From: Phycisphaerae bacterium
GTDB taxonomy: Bacteria > Planctomycetota > Phycisphaerae > UBA1845
Length of the DNA stretch: 64,000 nucleotides
Assembly: GCA_029260115.1 (NCBI GenBank)
Contig: JAJDDW010000109.1
Span: forward strand, 1-64,000
Reading direction: 5' to 3'
Numbering within the stretch: the stretch's first letter is position 1; the number at the start of each line of letters is the position of its first letter. The notes beneath the pieces were generated by a model that worked only from the letters and a program-made list of their open reading frames with translations, was not told where the DNA came from and searched no databases. This document shows, one piece after another, positions 62,534 through 64,000 of this stretch. A program made the position numbers and the translations under genes.

Positions 62534-63667
62534 ATGCCTGCAACAGGTGGTAAACGCGATTTTTACGAAGTCCTAGGCGTCTCTCGTGATGCGTCTGCCG
62601 AGGCGGTCAAGAAAGCCTATCGGCGTAGCGCGCACAAATATCATCCTGACCGTAACGGCGGTGACCCCGCATCGGAAACTAAATTCAAAGAGGCTGCGGA
62701 AGCCTACGAGGTTCTTTCTGACCCGGCAAAACGTCAGCAGTATGATCAGTTTGGGCATGCTGGCTTAGGCGGGGCGGGACTTCACGATTTTAGTCATATG
62801 CAATCGGATGACATCTTCTCGATGTTCTCCGATATTTTCGGTGGCTTTGGTGGTGGTCGAAGACGCAGCCGTGGAACGGATTTGCAGACCCAGGTCGAAT
62901 TGACCCTGGCCGACGTGGCAGAGGGCGTTGAGCGATCTATTGAATTTACCAGAAATGATCTTTGCGAAGGATGCAGCGGTACAGGCGCAGCCCGCGGTTC
63001 AGACCGGACCACTTGTACGACTTGTGGTGGATACGGAAAAGTTGAGCAAACCGGCGGCATGGGTTCTCTGTTTGGCCGTGTGATTACGGCTTGCCCATCA
63101 TGCCAAGGACAAGGCACTTTGATTACGACGCCCTGCGGTGATTGTCGCGGTTCAGGTCGAGCGGCGAAACGGCGACTGGTTAATGTGCAAATTCCTGCAG
63201 GCATACATGATGGACAAGCGGTGCGTGTGCGCGGGGAAGGCGAGCCATCGTCTGATGGGGCGTCGCGCGGCGATCTTCATTGTTACGTGAGCGTCAAGGC
63301 GCATCCGTTCTTGCAGCGACATGAAAACGATTTGGTCTGTGCCATGCCGCTTAGTTTTACACAGGCTTCTCTGGGTGTAAAAGTTGAAGTGCCGACATTA
63401 ACGGGGAAAGCCGACCTGAAAATCCCCGCCGGAACCCAGCATGGCCAAATGTTTCGTTTACGCGGTAAAGGCTTGCCGGACCTGCGAAGTGGTCGTAAGG
63501 GCGATGAGCTGGTGCAGGTATTTATTGAAATACCCAAAAAGTTAAATAAGAAACAACAGCAATTACTACGTGACTTCGCGGAAACAGAAGACCGATCTGT
63601 GCTGCCGGAGTCGAAGGGCTTTTTTGACAAAGTGATGGAATACATCAGCGGCGATGAGAACCAATAG
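62534..63667 (+). CDS. dnaJ: Chaperone DnaJ (Hsp40)
   Basis: Co-chaperone of DnaK. 377 residues. The J domain reads DFYEVLGVSRDASAEAVKKA with the HPD tripeptide in KYHPDRNGG, then a Gly/Phe-rich linker (FGGFGGGRRRSRGTD). The zinc domain has all four C-x2-C-x-G-x-G units: CEGCSGTG, CTTCGGYG, CPSCQGQG and CGDCRGSG. The C-terminal substrate-binding domain is complete. A GAGGTG ribosome binding site precedes the ATG. grpE follows within 33 bp, so they share an operon; dnaK is not in the window. Confidence 0.97.
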   Translation: MPATGGKRDFYEVLGVSRDASAEAVKKAYRRSAHKYHPDRNGGDPASETKFKEAAEAYEVLSDPAKRQQYDQFGHAGLGGAGLHDFSHMQSDDIFSMFSDIFGGFGGGRRRSRGTDLQTQVELTLADVAEGVERSIEFTRNDLCEGCSGTGAARGSDRTTCTTCGGYGKVEQTGGMGSLFGRVITACPSCQGQGTLITTPCGDCRGSGRAAKRRLVNVQIPAGIHDGQAVRVRGEGEPSSDGASRGDLHCYVSVKAHPFLQRHENDLVCAMPLSFTQASLGVKVEVPTLTGKADLKIPAGTQHGQMFRLRGKGLPDLRSGRKGDELVQVFIEIPKKLNKKQQQLLRDFAETEDRSVLPESKGFFDKVMEYISGDENQ

Positions 63668-63700
63668 CATCGTGGCTGATTGAGAATAAGTGTAAGTCTG

Positions 63701-64000
63701 ATGAAGAAAAACCGTCACCCATCCAACGATACGAGCAAAGATACTACTTCGCCGGAAGACATCGTCATCGACAATGTTACAGCCGAAGCTGACGCGTCGA
63801 GGGATACCGAAGCGTTCGAGGCGAGGGCTAATGATGGCAATGTTGTCAATGAAGCCGATCTGTCGCCAGAGGCCCGCATCCAATTTCTGCAAGAAAAAGT
63901 TGCGTCGTTGGAAGATGCGATATTACGCGGCAAAGCTGAAGCGCAGAACTTGCAGCGTCGAGGGCTTCAGCAGCGCCATGATGCCATTAGATATGCGAAC
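63701..64000 (+). CDS. grpE: GrpE nucleotide exchange factor, N-terminal part (cut by the window)
   Basis: The first 100 codons are present. An acidic low-complexity N-terminus (KDTTSPEDIVIDNVTAEADA) leads into the long coiled coil EARIQFLQEKVASLEDAIL, then RGKAEAQNLQRRGLQQRHDA, typical of GrpE's helix (the usual ADFENFRKR block appears as AEAQNLQRR). The rest lies beyond the window. The position straight after dnaJ supports the call. Confidence 0.85.
   Translation, partial: MKKNRHPSNDTSKDTTSPEDIVIDNVTAEADASRDTEAFEARANDGNVVNEADLSPEARIQFLQEKVASLEDAILRGKAEAQNLQRRGLQQRHDAIRYAN

Noticed and set aside
1-64000. CRISPR arrays, insertion sequences, rRNA genes
   Set aside because: No regularly spaced repeats, no transposase motifs with terminal repeats and no rRNA signatures were seen.

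Overview
This window most likely comes from a planctomycete (Planctomycetota, perhaps a Phycisphaerae-like lineage). That is an inference from gene style, not from a marker gene. The pointers are a large exported subtilase carrying Asp/Cys/Asn-rich calcium-type repeats and a dockerin-like tail, orphan zinc-ribbon membrane proteins, a groEL-groES-groEL arrangement, HDOD-histidine kinases, and an excisionase-type HTH fused to a receiver domain. Genes are on both strands, mostly in short operons. No rRNA, complete tRNA, CRISPR array or insertion sequence was seen.

Region 1 (about 0-18.1 kb) is an accessory, stress-oriented stretch full of gene relics. It holds an RND efflux pair (421-4777), a decayed quinol nitric oxide reductase (4809-5252), DoxX, a truncated VOC protein, a formaldehyde-dehydrogenase tail, NhaA, a CPA2 cation/proton antiporter, a DUF3124 protein, a CorA tail with an altered GMN motif and a HAD-type dehalogenase. 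Two more relics follow (GrdB-like and hexapeptide-repeat), then glutamate dehydrogenase, a small protein with a duplicated cysteine motif, and an overlapping NtrC-type regulator/histidine kinase pair. A tRNA-Gly-like 5' half lies just beyond it.

Region 2 (18.8-36.9 kb) looks like ordinary chromosome. It has Rex, an exported protein next to an oligopeptide ABC transporter (SBP, two permeases, one ATPase, with palindromes inserted before the ATPase gene), and a ParA-type ATPase with a C-terminal glycogen-binding (CBM48/AMPK-type) domain. It also has a methyltransferase interrupted at an 11-base G tract, a PutP-like symporter, exported and lipoprotein genes, GNAT and Mpo1-like genes, and MnmG.

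Region 3 (37-50.4 kb) begins with a three-gene signalling cluster (HTH-REC, HDOD-GAF-histidine kinase, REC). The large subtilase and a CgeB-like glycosyltransferase follow, converging on a shared TTAA stop. Next is a TlpA/thioredoxin-like lipoprotein whose CxxC motif reads UGA-Gly-Pro-Cys with a SECIS-like hairpin directly downstream, which I read as a selenoprotein. PyrB and small genes close the region.

Region 4 (50.4-55.3 kb) is a second stress/relic patch resembling region 1: an HPF/RaiA-like protein, a NhaR-like regulator, an internally deleted CPA2 antiporter, another sigma-54 activator, a TraR/DksA zinc-finger protein and a frameshifted esterase. Region 5 (55.3-64 kb) has an HNH-type protein, AsnRS with a charged insertion, and a chaperone block: groEL1-groES-groEL2, dnaJ and the start of grpE.

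The points most worth following are the UGA-containing oxidoreductase, the ParA-CBM48 fusion, the homopolymer-interrupted methyltransferase, the HTH-REC/HDOD-kinase cluster and the duplicated-cysteine protein.
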